Below are positions 1-8,736 of a stretch of DNA of 64,000 nt, in pieces. A model generated the notes under the pieces. It did not search any database, was not told where the DNA came from, and saw only the letters and a program-made list of their open reading frames with translations. Source of the stretch: Rhodospirillum centenum SW. Lineage in GTDB: Bacteria; Pseudomonadota; Alphaproteobacteria; Azospirillales; Azospirillaceae. Every line of letters begins with the position of its first letter. Position 1 is the stretch's first letter. The position numbers and the translations under genes were made by a program. The DNA is taken from positions 2,953,001 to 3,017,000 of the forward strand of contig NC_011420.2 in NCBI RefSeq assembly GCF_000016185.1. Direction: 5' to 3'.

Positions 1-2
1 TG

Positions 3-641
3 GGCCTGCGCGAGCCGAAGCTGCTGGAGACGCAGCTCGCCGCCATGCTGCGGGCGGCGGCGGAGGGGCCGCTGCGCATCCTGCTGCCGATGATCTGCGC
101 CCCGGCCGAGGTCCGGAAGGTGCGGGAGATCATGGCGACCGTGGCCCGCCGGCTGCGCCGGCGCGGCGTGCGGATCGCCAACCCGCTGCCCCGGCTGGGG
201 GTGATGATCGAGGTGCCGGGGGCGGCGCTGTCGGCCGATGCGCTGGCCCCGCTGTGCGACTTCTTCGCCATCGGGACGAACGATCTGGTGCAGTACACGC
301 TGGCCATCGACCGCGGCGACGAACAGGTGGCGCATCTCTACGACCCGCTGCATCCGGCCGTGCTGCGGCTGGTGCAGTTCACGGTCGATGCCGCGACCCG
401 CGCCGGCATCCCCGTCAGCGTCTGCGGCGAGATGGCGGGCGATCCGCGCTACACGGCGCTGCTGCTGGGGCTGGGGGTGCGCGAACTGTCGATGTCGCCG
501 GGCAACCTTCCGCTGGTGAAGCGGCGGGTGCGCTCGCTCGACCTGGTGGAGGCGACCCGCCGCGCCCGGGTCATCATGGAGCAGTCCGACAGCGGCCGCA
601 TCGCCGCCCTGCTGGACGATTTCAACGGGCTGGCCGCCTGA
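3..641 (+). CDS. ptsP: PTS phosphoenolpyruvate-protein phosphotransferase (enzyme I), C-terminal part
   Basis: The frame is open from the window edge, so the gene is truncated at its 5' end. It carries the C-terminal PEP-utilising TIM-barrel of enzyme I: GTNDLVQYTLAIDR, the YDPLHPAVLRL stretch and the active-site loop VCGEMAGDP with the catalytic cysteine. Enzyme I takes phosphate from PEP and passes it to HPr-type carriers in the cytoplasm. In alphaproteobacteria without sugar PTS the usual form is the nitrogen-PTS enzyme PtsP, which has an N-terminal GAF domain. That part is outside the window, so PtsP against PtsI cannot be decided here; family confidence is high, the symbol is a guess. 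Confidence 0.9.
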   Translation, partial: GLREPKLLETQLAAMLRAAAEGPLRILLPMICAPAEVRKVREIMATVARRLRRRGVRIANPLPRLGVMIEVPGAALSADALAPLCDFFAIGTNDLVQYTLAIDRGDEQVAHLYDPLHPAVLRLVQFTVDAATRAGIPVSVCGEMAGDPRYTALLLGLGVRELSMSPGNLPLVKRRVRSLDLVEATRRARVIMEQSDSGRIAALLDDFNGLAA

Positions 642-802
642 GAGCGGCCGGCCCGTCCCGGCGGGCGCGGGCCTGCAATGGCCGCGCGCACGGACAGCGC
701 CCGCCGAGGCAGCAGCGCGACGGCGGCGGAGGCCTGTCGGCAAGGGACAGTGCATCCCGGTCTGTGGTTCTGGAAGGAAATCCCCGCCGGAAGGGGGGGG
801 AA

Positions 803-878
803 TGGTGGAGCCGAGGAGGATCGAACTCCCGACCTACGCATTGCGAACGCGTCGCTCTCCCAGCTGAGCTACGGCCCC
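803..878 (-). tRNA. tRNA-Ala (anticodon CGC)
   Basis: Read on the minus strand this folds into a full cloverleaf of 76 nt: 7-bp acceptor stem, GCTC/GAGC D stem, anticodon loop TTCGCAA giving CGC, T loop TTCGATC, and an encoded CCA end at 805-803. The acceptor stem has the G3-U70 wobble that is the alanine identity element. CGC reads the GCG codon, useful in so GC-rich a genome. Confidence 0.95.
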
Positions 879-940
879 ACGCCGGGGCATCGCCTGGGGG
901 TTCCCGCGGGCGGGAACTGCGATGCCCGTGAAGTGGGCGG

Positions 941-970
941 GATAATGGTCATCCGCGGGGGCGCTGTCAA
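941..970 (-). promoter_or_regulatory. Promoter of tRNA-Ala
   Basis: On the minus strand there is a perfect -35 TTGACA (970-965), a 17-bp spacer and a -10 CATTAT (947-942; ATTATC if read one base on). It lies about 60 bp upstream of the tRNA 5' end with nothing else between, which fits a strong stable-RNA promoter. Confidence 0.7.
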
Positions 971-1072
971 GTGTTCCCTGCGGCCCGTTGGCGGGCAGGC
1001 TGGACAGGGCCGCATGGCCGGATTAGGGTGCCGCCCGAACCGCTCCCCCCGACGACAACGGCCGGACGCCCC

Positions 1073-1369
1073 ATGGAGCCTCTCCTCCTGACGATCTTCC
1101 AACTGCTGTTCGTGGTGCTGGGACTCTATGTCTGGGTCCTGATCATCTCGGCGGTGCTGAGCTGGCTGATCGCCTTCGACGTGATCAACACCCGCAACCG
1201 CTTCGTCTACACCCTGGCGGACATCTTCTACCGCCTGACGGAGCCGGTGCTGCGCCCGATCCGCAACGTGCTGCCCAACCTGGGCGGCATCGACATCTCC
1301 CCCATCGTCGTCATCCTGCTGATCTATTTCATCCGCAGTCTGATGGTGAATTACGGCCTGATCTACTGA
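1073..1369 (+). CDS. YggT family membrane protein
   Basis: 98 residues, starting at ATG 1073. Two hydrophobic segments (about residues 5-32 and 75-92) flank a short polar loop with the family motif FYRLTEPVLRPIRNVLP followed by GGIDISPIVVILLI. YggT proteins are small inner-membrane proteins of uncertain function, linked in different bacteria to osmotic stress and cell-division or chloroplast-type membrane organisation. The next gene, a DUF167/YggU protein, begins 8 bp downstream; the yggT-yggU pairing is common in Proteobacteria, which supports both calls. No clear Shine-Dalgarno is seen before this ATG. Confidence 0.9.
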   Translation: MEPLLLTIFQLLFVVLGLYVWVLIISAVLSWLIAFDVINTRNRFVYTLADIFYRLTEPVLRPIRNVLPNLGGIDISPIVVILLIYFIRSLMVNYGLIY

Positions 1370-1377
1370 GGCCGGCC

Positions 1378-1731
1378 GTGGCGGCGCCCTCCGCCGGCGG
1401 TCCCCGCGACGGCGCGGCCTTCGCCGAGGCCGCGCCCGGCGGGGTGCGCGTCGCCCTGCGGGTGACGCCGAAGGCGTCGCGCACGGCCGTCCAGGGTCCC
1501 ATGGACGGGCCGGAGGGCCGCACCCTGCTGAAGCTGGCCGTGACGGCCGTGCCGGAGGACGGCAAGGCCAACGCCGCCGTGATCGCGCTGCTGGCGAAGC
1601 ACTGGCGGTTGCCGAAGAGCAGCATGTCCATCGTGTCCGGTGGCACGGACCGGACGAAAGTACTATTCATCGCGGGCGACGCGGCCGATCTGCTGGCCCG
1701 CATCGGCGGCCAGGGGGCCGGCGCGTCCTGA
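1378..1731 (+). CDS. DUF167 (YggU) family protein
   Basis: 117 residues from a GTG start only 8 bp after the yggT stop, so the two are probably cotranscribed. After a variable N-terminus the DUF167 core is clear: RVTPKASRTAVQG near residue 24, then VPEDGKANAAVIALLAKHW and the ending VLFIAG. The family is a small cytoplasmic alpha/beta fold of unknown biochemical role. The stop codon lies in a short 14-bp tandem duplication (about 1722-1757) that repeats the last codons and the stop; this does not change the product. Confidence 0.88.
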   Translation: MAAPSAGGPRDGAAFAEAAPGGVRVALRVTPKASRTAVQGPMDGPEGRTLLKLAVTAVPEDGKANAAVIALLAKHWRLPKSSMSIVSGGTDRTKVLFIAGDAADLLARIGGQGAGAS

Positions 1732-1767
1732 CCGGCGCGTCCTGACCGGCGCGCCCTGAGAGGAGCA

Positions 1768-1820
1768 GGGACGGCTGGCGCCGTCCCGCAGCAGTTGGCC
1801 GGGGCGGCTGGCGCCGTCCC
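1768..1820. repeat. Two near-identical 20-bp hairpins in the folD leader
   Basis: GGGACGGCTGGCGCCGTCCC at 1768-1787 recurs with one change at 1801-1820, start points 33 bp apart. Each copy is self-complementary (GGACGGC/GCCGTCC), so the folD leader can form two equal stem-loops just before the ribosome-binding site at 1822-1830. Role unknown; could be a duplicated leader or a small palindromic repeat family. Confidence 0.6.
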
Positions 1821-1838
1821 GTGAGGGGGAGACCAGCA

Positions 1839-2753
1839 ATGACCGAAGCGCGCATCATCGACGGCAAGGCCTTCGCCGCGGACCTGCGGGGCCGTATCGG
1901 CGCCGCCGTGGAGCATCTGCGGACCGCCTACGCGCTGGTCCCCGGGTTGGCCGTGGTGCTGGTGGGAGAGAATCCGGCCAGCCAGCTCTACGTCAAGAAC
2001 AAGGGCGAGCAGACCCGCGAGGCGGGGATGCACAGCGTCACCCACCGGCTGCCGGTGGACACGACGCAGGAGCAGCTCCTGCGGCTGATCGGCCAGCTCA
2101 ACGCCGACCCGTCGATCCACGGCATCCTGGTGCAGCTTCCGCTGCCGCCGCAGATCGACCCCGCCGCCGTGCTGGCCGCGATCGACCCGGACAAGGACGT
2201 GGACGGCTTCCATGTCGTCAATGCCGGCCGTCTGGCGGTCGGGCTGCCGGGGCTGGTGCCCTGCACGCCGCTGGGCTGCCTGATGCTGCTGAAGGACGTG
2301 GTGGGCGACCTGCGCGGCCTGAACGCCGTGGTCGTCGGCCGCTCCAACATCGTCGGCAAGCCGATGGCCAATCTCCTGTTGCAGGCGAACGCCACCGTCA
2401 CCGTCGCCCATTCCCACACCGTGGACCTGCCGGAGGTCTGCCGCGGGGCGGACATCCTGATCGCCGCCGTGGGCCGGCCGGAGATGATCCGCGGCTCCTG
2501 GATCAAGGAAGGGGCGATCGTCATCGACGTGGGCATCAACCGGGTGCCGGCGCGCGATCCGGCCGCGGCCGCCGCGGGCAAGACGCGCGTCGTCGGCGAC
2601 GTGGCCTTCGAGGAGGCCAAGGGCATCGCCGGCGCCATCACCCCGGTGCCCGGCGGCGTCGGTCCCATGACCATCGCCTGCCTGCTGCTGAACACGCTGA
2701 CGGCCGCCTGCCGGTCGAAGGGGATCACCCCGCCGGACGACCTGATGCCCTGA
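1839..2753 (+). CDS. folD: Bifunctional methylenetetrahydrofolate dehydrogenase/cyclohydrolase
   Basis: 304 residues, close to the family length of 280-300. It interconverts 5,10-methylene-, methenyl- and 10-formyl-tetrahydrofolate in one-carbon metabolism, in the cytoplasm. Visible motifs are [11 protein letters not shown] with the catalytic lysine, [17 protein letters not shown], the NADP-binding [14 protein letters not shown] and the C-terminal [14 protein letters not shown] 1839 is preferred over an upstream in-frame start at 1821 because a strong GAGGGGGA ribosome site sits at 1822-1830. The gene follows a leader with two duplicated hairpins. Confidence 0.97.
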   Translation: MTEARIIDGKAFAADLRGRIGAAVEHLRTAYALVPGLAVVLVGENPASQLYVKNKGEQTREAGMHSVTHRLPVDTTQEQLLRLIGQLNADPSIHGILVQLPLPPQIDPAAVLAAIDPDKDVDGFHVVNAGRLAVGLPGLVPCTPLGCLMLLKDVVGDLRGLNAVVVGRSNIVGKPMANLLLQANATVTVAHSHTVDLPEVCRGADILIAAVGRPEMIRGSWIKEGAIVIDVGINRVPARDPAAAAAGKTRVVGDVAFEEAKGIAGAITPVPGGVGPMTIACLLLNTLTAACRSKGITPPDDLMP

Positions 2754-2828
2754 TCCGTTGCAACCGGGTCCCGTCCGGGACCGCCCCCTCCGGGGTCAGC
2801 AGGGGAAACCGCCAGGGAGGCCGCGCGC

Positions 2829-3866
2829 GTGATCACCGCCTATGTCCGGGCCGACGACAGGCTGACGGCCGTGCCGCTGGAGCCCGGGGCGCCGCTGCCG
2901 GCCGGCACCATCTGGCTGGACGTGCTGCGGCCGGCCGAGGTGGAGCGCGAGCAGATCTCCGCCCAGTTGGGCGTGGACCTGCCGACGCGCGAGGACATGA
3001 GCGAGATCGAGGCATCCTCGCGGCTCTACCTGGAGGGCGAGGCCGCCTTCCTGACGACGCCCGTGATCTCCCGCGGGGACAGCGGCCACCCCGACCTGGG
3101 CCTGCTGACCTTCGTCCTGACCCGCGGCTGCATCATCACGGTGCGGCACACCGAACCGCTCTGGCTCGCCATCTTCGCCACCCGGGCGATGCGCCATCCG
3201 GGGCTGGTGACGGGTCCCATCGACGTGCTGCTGGGGCTGCTGGAGGCGGTCGTTGACCGCGCCGCCGACGTGCTGGAGCTGGTCGGCGGCCGGCTGGACG
3301 GGATCTCGCGCCAGATCTTCGCCGCCGCCAACCGGCAGCAGGCGGGGGAGACGCCCGCCGCCCGCTCGGCCCGCCGCCGGGCCGGGGCGCGGCGCGCCCG
3401 CAAGCGCGGCTCCGACGCGCTGAAGTCCGCCATCACCGCCATCGGCTGGGCCGGTGACCTGACGCAGAAGGTGCGCGACAGCCTGGCCGGGCTGGAACGG
3501 CTGGGCGTCTTCGTCGTCACCGTCGCCGGGACCCGGCTGGACAAGGATCAGAAGGTCCGGCTGAAGACGATCACCCGCGACATCCACTCGCTGGTGGAGC
3601 ACGCGGCCTTCCAGGCGCACCAGACCGGCTTCCTGCTGGATGCGACGCTGGGCGTCATCAACATCGAGCAGACCAACATCATCAAGATCTTCTCGGTGGC
3701 GGCGGTGGCCTTCCTGCCGCCGACCCTGGTCGCCAGCATCTACGGCATGAACTTCGCCCACATGCCCGAACTGGACCAGAGCTGGGGCTACCCGCTGGCC
3801 CTGGTCCTGATGGTGCTCAGCGCGATCCTGCCGCTTCTCTACTTCCGCCGCCGCGGCTGGCTGTGA
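2829..3866 (+). CDS. CorA-family divalent cation transporter (ZntB-like)
   Basis: 345 residues from a GTG start preceded by an AGGGAGG ribosome site. A long cytoplasmic N-terminal domain and helix are followed by two C-terminal membrane segments; the first ends in the invariant YGMNF pore signature at residues 305-309. The loop after it, AHMPELDQSWGYP, is typical of the ZntB/CorA superfamily, which moves Mg2+, Co2+ or Zn2+ across the inner membrane as a pentamer. An unusual Arg/Ala-rich insertion (about residues 175-198) lies in the coiled-coil region. Substrate cannot be told from sequence alone. Confidence 0.9.
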   Translation: MITAYVRADDRLTAVPLEPGAPLPAGTIWLDVLRPAEVEREQISAQLGVDLPTREDMSEIEASSRLYLEGEAAFLTTPVISRGDSGHPDLGLLTFVLTRGCIITVRHTEPLWLAIFATRAMRHPGLVTGPIDVLLGLLEAVVDRAADVLELVGGRLDGISRQIFAAANRQQAGETPAARSARRRAGARRARKRGSDALKSAITAIGWAGDLTQKVRDSLAGLERLGVFVVTVAGTRLDKDQKVRLKTITRDIHSLVEHAAFQAHQTGFLLDATLGVINIEQTNIIKIFSVAAVAFLPPTLVASIYGMNFAHMPELDQSWGYPLALVLMVLSAILPLLYFRRRGWL

Positions 3867-3973
3867 ACCGCACCCGGCCGACCTGACGGGCGCGCTTGAC
3901 AGGCGGGCGGGGGCGCGCTTCCCCTCTGCCGGGCGGACCCGTGCCCGCCCGCCCCGTCCCCCGAGGAGCCGCC

Positions 3974-4939
3974 ATGAGCCTGGCCGTCGCCATCCAGATG
4001 GACCCCATCGAGTCCATCAACATCGACACCGACAGCACCTTCATGATGGCGCTGGAGGCGCAGCGCCGGGGGCATGCGCTCTGGCATTACCTGCCGCGCG
4101 ATCTGGCGCTCCGGCACAACCGCCTGTTCGCCCGCGCCCGCCGGCTGGAGGTGCGGCGCGAGCGCGGCAACCACTTCACCCTGGGCCCGGCGGAAGAGCT
4201 GGAGCTGGCCGGGATGGACGTGGTGCTGATGCGCCAGGACCCGCCCTTCGACATGGCCTACATCACGGCCACCCACCTGCTGGAACACATCCATCCGAAG
4301 ACGCTGGTGGTGAACGACCCGGCCGCCGTGCGCAACGCGCCGGAGAAGCTGTTCGTCACCCACTTCGCCGATCTGATGCCGCCGACGCTGATCACCTCCA
4401 GCAAGGAGGAGGTGCTGGCCTTCCGGCGCGAATACCGGGACATCATCGTGAAGCCGCTGTTCGGCAACGGCGGGGCCGGGGTCTTCCACCTGAAGCCCGG
4501 CGACGAGAACCTGGGCGCGCTGCTGGAGACCTTCACCCAGCTCTACCGCGAGCCGGTGATCGTGCAGAAGTACCTGCCGGAAATCCGCCAGGGCGACAAG
4601 CGCATCATCCTGGTGGACGGCGAGCCGGCCGGCGCCGTCAGCCGCATCCCCGCCGAGGGCGAGGCGCGGGCCAACTTCCACGCCGGCGGCAGCGCCGGCC
4701 GCACGGCGCTGACGGCGCGGGAGCGGGACATCTGCGCCGCCATCGGCCCGACGCTGCGCCGGCAGGGGCTGGTCTTCGTCGGCATCGACGTGATCGGCGA
4801 CTGGCTGACGGAGATCAACGTCACCAGCCCCACCGGCATCCAGGAGATCAACCGGCTGGACGGCATCGCCATCGAGCGCGGCCTGTGGGACGCCATCGAG
4901 CGCCGCTTCCACGACAGCCGCCCCGCCCCCGCCGCCTGA
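3974..4939 (+). CDS. gshB: Glutathione synthetase
   Basis: 321 residues, the usual length. It joins gamma-glutamylcysteine and glycine with ATP to make glutathione. Family motifs include [16 protein letters not shown] at the N-terminus, [18 protein letters not shown], the ATP-grasp [15 protein letters not shown] and [30 protein letters not shown], then [16 protein letters not shown] 3974 is chosen over a further upstream in-frame start because the homologous protein begins here and GAGGAG lies at 3963-3968. A TTGACA hexamer at 3896-3901 may be its -35 element, but the matching -10 is poor. Confidence 0.97.
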   Translation: MSLAVAIQMDPIESINIDTDSTFMMALEAQRRGHALWHYLPRDLALRHNRLFARARRLEVRRERGNHFTLGPAEELELAGMDVVLMRQDPPFDMAYITATHLLEHIHPKTLVVNDPAAVRNAPEKLFVTHFADLMPPTLITSSKEEVLAFRREYRDIIVKPLFGNGGAGVFHLKPGDENLGALLETFTQLYREPVIVQKYLPEIRQGDKRIILVDGEPAGAVSRIPAEGEARANFHAGGSAGRTALTARERDICAAIGPTLRRQGLVFVGIDVIGDWLTEINVTSPTGIQEINRLDGIAIERGLWDAIERRFHDSRPAPAA

Positions 4940-5060
4940 TCCCGGCTGCCTGATCCCGGTCCGGTGCAGAAGGTGCGGGGCGTTGTCGCGCCCGCCCGCT
5001 GCGCCTATTGTCTGTCCAAGGGTGCGCCCCGCCGGGCGGCACCCGCGGGAGTTTTCGCGC

Positions 5061-5954
5061 ATGGATCGCCCTGAAGACGCAGCGGCGGCCCCGGGGGCCG
5101 GCCCCGGCCGGCGCCCCCGGGTGGGGCTGCTGGTCACCTGCCTTGTCGATCTGTTCCGGCCCGCCGTCGGCTTCGCCGCCGTGGCGCTGCTGGAGCGGGC
5201 CGGCTGCGAGGTGGTGGTGCCGCGGCAGACCTGCTGCGGCCAGCCGGCCTGGAGTTCGGGCGACCGTGCCGACGCCGCCGATCTGGCGCGCCGGTTGATC
5301 CCCCTGTTCGAGGACTGCGACCATGTCGTCGCCCCGTCCGGCTCCTGCGCCGGCATGGTCCGGCGCGACTATCCCGAACTGCTGGGCGACGATCCCGTCT
5401 GGGGGCCGCGCGCCCGCGCGCTGGCGGAGCGCACCTGGGAACTGGTCTCCTTCCTGGTGGACGTGCTCGGCGTCGAGCGGGTGGAGGCGGAGGTCGCGGC
5501 GCGCGTCACCTACCACGACAGTTGCGCCGGCCTGCGCGAGCTGGGCATCCGCGAGCAGCCGCGCCGGCTGCTGGCGACGGTGGCCGGCCTGTCCCTGACC
5601 GAGCTTCCCGACGCCGAGGTCTGCTGCGGCTTCGGCGGCACCTTCGCCGTGAAGTACCCGGAGGTGTCGGGCAAGATGGTGTCGGACAAGGCGGCCGCCG
5701 CCACCGCCACCGGGGCCGACCTGCTGCTGGCCGGCGACATGGGGTGCCTGCTGAACATGGCCGGCCGGCTGAAGCGGCTGGGCAGCCCGGTGCAGGTCCG
5801 CCATGTCGCGGAGGTGCTGGCCGGCGACCTGTCCGCGCCCCCTGTCGGGGAAGGCCCTGCGGGCGAAAGCCCGCGCGGAAGTGGGCCTGCGGGCGAAGGC
5901 CCGCGCGGAAAGACGCCCGCGGGCGAAGACCCGCGGGCGGGGACGCGCCGATGA
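5061..5954 (+). CDS. lutA: Lactate utilisation protein A, (Fe-S)-binding CCG-domain subunit
   Basis: 297 residues. Two cysteine-rich CCG domains are visible: RQTCCGQPAWSSG with a following APSGSCAGMVR, and TYHDSCAGLRELG with EVCCGFGGTFAVKYPEVS. These bind Fe-S or related clusters in the LutABC (YkgEFG) complex that oxidises L-lactate to pyruvate. Its last four bases overlap lutB (ATGA), so the two are translationally coupled. The C-terminal 35 residues are a Gly/Glu/Pro/Arg repeat encoded by tandem 30-bp hairpin units (5857-5940) and do not belong to the conserved domain. Start ATG 5061 gives the family N-terminus VGLLVTCLVDLFRP. Confidence 0.93.
   Translation: MDRPEDAAAAPGAGPGRRPRVGLLVTCLVDLFRPAVGFAAVALLERAGCEVVVPRQTCCGQPAWSSGDRADAADLARRLIPLFEDCDHVVAPSGSCAGMVRRDYPELLGDDPVWGPRARALAERTWELVSFLVDVLGVERVEAEVAARVTYHDSCAGLRELGIREQPRRLLATVAGLSLTELPDAEVCCGFGGTFAVKYPEVSGKMVSDKAAAATATGADLLLAGDMGCLLNMAGRLKRLGSPVQVRHVAEVLAGDLSAPPVGEGPAGESPRGSGPAGEGPRGKTPAGEDPRAGTRR
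5857..5940 (+). repeat. Tandem 30-bp hairpin units inside the 3' end of lutA
   Basis: Two 30-bp units (5857-5886, 5887-5916) and a partial third (5917-5940). Each contains a stem of GCGGGC and GCCCGC (CCCGC in the third) closed by a GAAA or GAAG loop, so the mRNA can form three successive small hairpins directly before the lutB start. A decayed copy may precede them at about 5840-5856. Confidence 0.8.
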
Positions 5955-7372
5955 AATCGACCGCCCACGCCTTCCGGGAGAATTCACGCCGGGCGCTGGC
6001 CGATCCGGGGCTGGCGCGCGCGCTCACCCGGTTCCGCGCCGGCTTCCCGCTGAAGCGGGCGCAGGCGGTGGCCGACCTGCCGGAGTTCGAGGCCCTGCGC
6101 GACGAGGGCAAGCGGATCAAGGACCACACGCTGGCGCATCTGGACCTCTATCTGGAGCGGTTCGAGGCGGCGGTCCGGGCCCGCGGCGGCCATGTCCACT
6201 GGGCGCGCACGCCGGAGGAGGCCCGCGCCGCCGTGCTGGGCATCTGCCGCGCCGCCGGCGCCCGCCTGGTCGCCAAGGGCAAGTCCATGGTCTCCGAGGA
6301 GATCGGGCTGAACGCCACCCTGGAGGCCGAGGGGCTGGAGGTGGTGGAGACCGACCTGGGCGAGTACATCCTGCAGATCCGCAAGGAGGCGCCCAGCCAC
6401 ATCATCGCCCCCGCCCTGCACCTGTCGAAGGAGCAGGTGGCGGAGGATTTCCGCCGCACCCACGCCCAGCTTCCGCCCGACCGGCCGCTGGACGCGCCGG
6501 CCGACATCCTGGCCGAGGCGCGGACCCTGCTGCGGGGCAAGTTCCTGGCCGCCGACGTGGGCATCACCGGGGCCAACTTCCTGGTGGCGGAGACGGGCAG
6601 CACCGTCATCGTCACCAACGAGGGCAACGGCGACCTGACCCAGACCCTGCCGCGGGTCCACATCGTGCTGACCGGCATCGAGAAGATGGTGCCGACGCTG
6701 GAGGACGCGACGACGCTGCTGCGGCTGCTGGCCCGTTCCGCCACCGGGCAGGAGTTCAGCACCTACACCACCGTCTCCACCGGCCCGCGGCGGGCGGACG
6801 ACCCGGACGGGCCGGCGGACTTCCATGTCGTGCTGGTGGACAACGGCCGGTCCGCCCTGCTGGGCACGGAGATGCAGGAGGTGCTGCGCTGCATCCGCTG
6901 CGGCGCCTGCATGAACCACTGCCCGGTCTATGCCGCCGTGGGCGGGCACGCCTATGGCTGGGTCTATCCCGGTCCGATCGGGGCCGTGCTCGACCCCGCG
7001 CTGCTGGGCCTGGAGGAGGCGGGGCACCTGCCCAACGCCTCCACCTTCTGCGGCCGCTGCGAGAGCGTCTGCCCGGTCCGCATCCCGCTGCCGCGGCTGA
7101 TGCGGCTGTGGCGGGAGAAGGAATGGGAGCGGAAGCTGACCCCGGCGCCGGCCCGGCACGGGCTGGGTCTCTGGGCCTTCTTCGCCCGCCGGCCCCGGCT
7201 CTACGCCGCGGCGGCGGGCCTCGGGGTCAGGCTGCTGGCGCTGCTGGCCGGCCGGCGCGGGCGGCTGCGCCGGCTGCCGCTGGGCGGCAACTGGACCGCG
7301 GCGCGCGACTTCCCGGCGCCGGCCGGGCGCACCTTCCAGGACCTCTATGCGGAGCGGCGCCGTGGCGGCTGA
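5951..7372 (+). CDS. lutB: Lactate utilisation protein B, iron-sulfur subunit
   Basis: 473 residues. The N-terminal two thirds is the LUD domain (KGKSMVSEEIGLNATLEAEG, GANFLVAETGSTVIVTNEGNGD). Two 4Fe-4S ferredoxin-type clusters follow, CIRCGACMNHCPVY starting at Cys314 and CGRCESVCPVRIPLPRL starting at Cys367. The C-terminal tail is hydrophobic and may contact the membrane. With LutA and LutC it forms the NAD-independent L-lactate dehydrogenase complex. The start overlaps the lutA stop by four bases and the 3' end overlaps lutC. Confidence 0.95.
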   Translation: MKSTAHAFRENSRRALADPGLARALTRFRAGFPLKRAQAVADLPEFEALRDEGKRIKDHTLAHLDLYLERFEAAVRARGGHVHWARTPEEARAAVLGICRAAGARLVAKGKSMVSEEIGLNATLEAEGLEVVETDLGEYILQIRKEAPSHIIAPALHLSKEQVAEDFRRTHAQLPPDRPLDAPADILAEARTLLRGKFLAADVGITGANFLVAETGSTVIVTNEGNGDLTQTLPRVHIVLTGIEKMVPTLEDATTLLRLLARSATGQEFSTYTTVSTGPRRADDPDGPADFHVVLVDNGRSALLGTEMQEVLRCIRCGACMNHCPVYAAVGGHAYGWVYPGPIGAVLDPALLGLEEAGHLPNASTFCGRCESVCPVRIPLPRLMRLWREKEWERKLTPAPARHGLGLWAFFARRPRLYAAAAGLGVRLLALLAGRRGRLRRLPLGGNWTAARDFPAPAGRTFQDLYAERRRGG

Positions 7373-8075
7373 CCGGAGCGACGACAGCCCGGCGCGGGCG
7401 GCCATCCTGGGCGGCATCCGCCGGGCCGCGGGCGCCCTGCGCGATGCGGAGGCGGCCCGCGCCGCGGTGGCGCAGCGGCTGGCCGCGCACCCGCGCAATC
7501 TGATCCCGGCACGGACGGCGCTGCCGCCGGCGGCCCTCGTGGAGCTGTTCCGTCGCCAAAGGCCCGGTCCGTGGCCGGCAACGGTGGAGCGGGTGGCGGC
7601 CGGGCGGCGTGCCGGACGCCGTTGTCCTGACTATCTGGCGGGGCCGCAACCCTGCCGGCCCGGGTGCGGGTGGCGCCCGACCCCGCGCTCCCTGGCCCTG
7701 GCCTGGGACAGCCGCCCGGCGCTGGAGGTGGATTTCGGCCCCGCCCGCCCGGACGACGCCACCAGCGTCACCTCCGCCCTGGCGGGGATCGCGGAGACGG
7801 GGACGCTGCTGACGGCGTCCGGCCCCGGCCACCCGACGGGCCTGACCTTCCTGCCCTCCACCCACATCGTCGTGCTGCCGGTGGAGCGCATCGTCGGCAG
7901 CTACGAGGCGGGCTGGGACCTGCTGCGCGCGGCCGGCGACATGCCGCGCACGGCCTGCCTGGTCACCGGCCCGTCGCGCACGGCGGACATCGAGCAGACG
8001 GCGCAGCTCCACGCGCACGGGCCGGGGCGGCTGCACATCATCCTGGTAGACGGGGCCGCGCTCACGCATGGCTAG
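7362..8075 (+). CDS. lutC: Lactate utilisation protein C (LUD domain)
   Basis: 237 residues from GTG 7362, chosen because GGAG at 7351-7354 is well placed; an ATG at 7347 would add five residues. The protein is a single LUD domain: ALAGIAETGTLLTASGPGHPTGLTFLPSTHIVVLPVERIVGSYEAGW and then PRTACLVTGPSRTADIEQTAQLHAHGPGRLHIILVDG, all typical of LutC/YkgG. It is the third subunit of the lactate-oxidising complex. It overlaps lutB by 11 bp and the following Smr gene by 8 bp, so all four genes are one operon. Confidence 0.93.
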   Translation: MAADRSDDSPARAAILGGIRRAAGALRDAEAARAAVAQRLAAHPRNLIPARTALPPAALVELFRRQRPGPWPATVERVAAGRRAGRRCPDYLAGPQPCRPGCGWRPTPRSLALAWDSRPALEVDFGPARPDDATSVTSALAGIAETGTLLTASGPGHPTGLTFLPSTHIVVLPVERIVGSYEAGWDLLRAAGDMPRTACLVTGPSRTADIEQTAQLHAHGPGRLHIILVDGAALTHG

Positions 8076-8730
8076 GAAGGACCGGCTGCCGACCGACGCC
8101 GAGCGCGAGCTGTGGCGGACCGTGGTGCGCGACGCGCGCCCGCTGAAGCGCCGTCTCGCCGCCACGACAGCGGATGTCGGGACCGCACCCGCGGGGAGCG
8201 CGGATGCCGAAGCGCCCGATGGCGGCACGGCCGGGGCCGCCGTCAACGGCACCCGGACCACGGAGGCCGCCGCCACCGTTTCCCCCCGGGAGCGGCTGGC
8301 GGACCTGCTGAAGGGCGGCGGCCTGCCGGTGGCGAGCCGCGGCGCGGTCAGCGTCTCCCTCGCCCCGTCGGCGCTGGGCAACCGCGGCGGCATCGACAAG
8401 CGGACGGACGAGAAGGTGCGCCGCGGCCGGCTGCCCATCGACGGGCGCATCGACCTGCACGGCCTGACCCAGAGCGAGGCGCACGACGCGCTGGCGGGCT
8501 TCGTCCGCCGCGCCCATGGCAGCGGCCGCCGGCTGCTGCTGGTCATCACCGGCAAGGGCGGTCCCGGCTACGGCGAGGACGGGCGCGACCGCGGCGTGCT
8601 GCGCAGCGCCGTGCCGCGCTGGCTGAACGAGGCGTCGCTGCGCCCGCTGGTGCTGGCCGTCCACCATGCCCAGCCGCAGCATGGCGGCCAGGGCGCCTTC
8701 TACGTCTATCTCCGCCGCCGCCGGGAGTGA
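8068..8730 (+). CDS. Smr-domain protein
   Basis: 220 residues. The C-terminal 85 residues are an Smr (small MutS-related) domain: IDLHGLTQSEAHDALAGFVRRAHGSGRRLLLVITGKG, then GVLRSAVPRWL and HGGQGAFYVYLRRRR. Smr domains often nick or bind nucleic acid. The N-terminal 110 residues are Ala/Thr-rich and look disordered, as in the DNA-mismatch-endonuclease-like Smr proteins of alphaproteobacteria. The start overlaps the lutC stop by 8 bp, suggesting translational coupling, though a functional link to lactate use is not evident. Confidence 0.9.
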   Translation: MARKDRLPTDAERELWRTVVRDARPLKRRLAATTADVGTAPAGSADAEAPDGGTAGAAVNGTRTTEAAATVSPRERLADLLKGGGLPVASRGAVSVSLAPSALGNRGGIDKRTDEKVRRGRLPIDGRIDLHGLTQSEAHDALAGFVRRAHGSGRRLLLVITGKGGPGYGEDGRDRGVLRSAVPRWLNEASLRPLVLAVHHAQPQHGGQGAFYVYLRRRRE

Positions 8731-8736
8731 GCCCGG

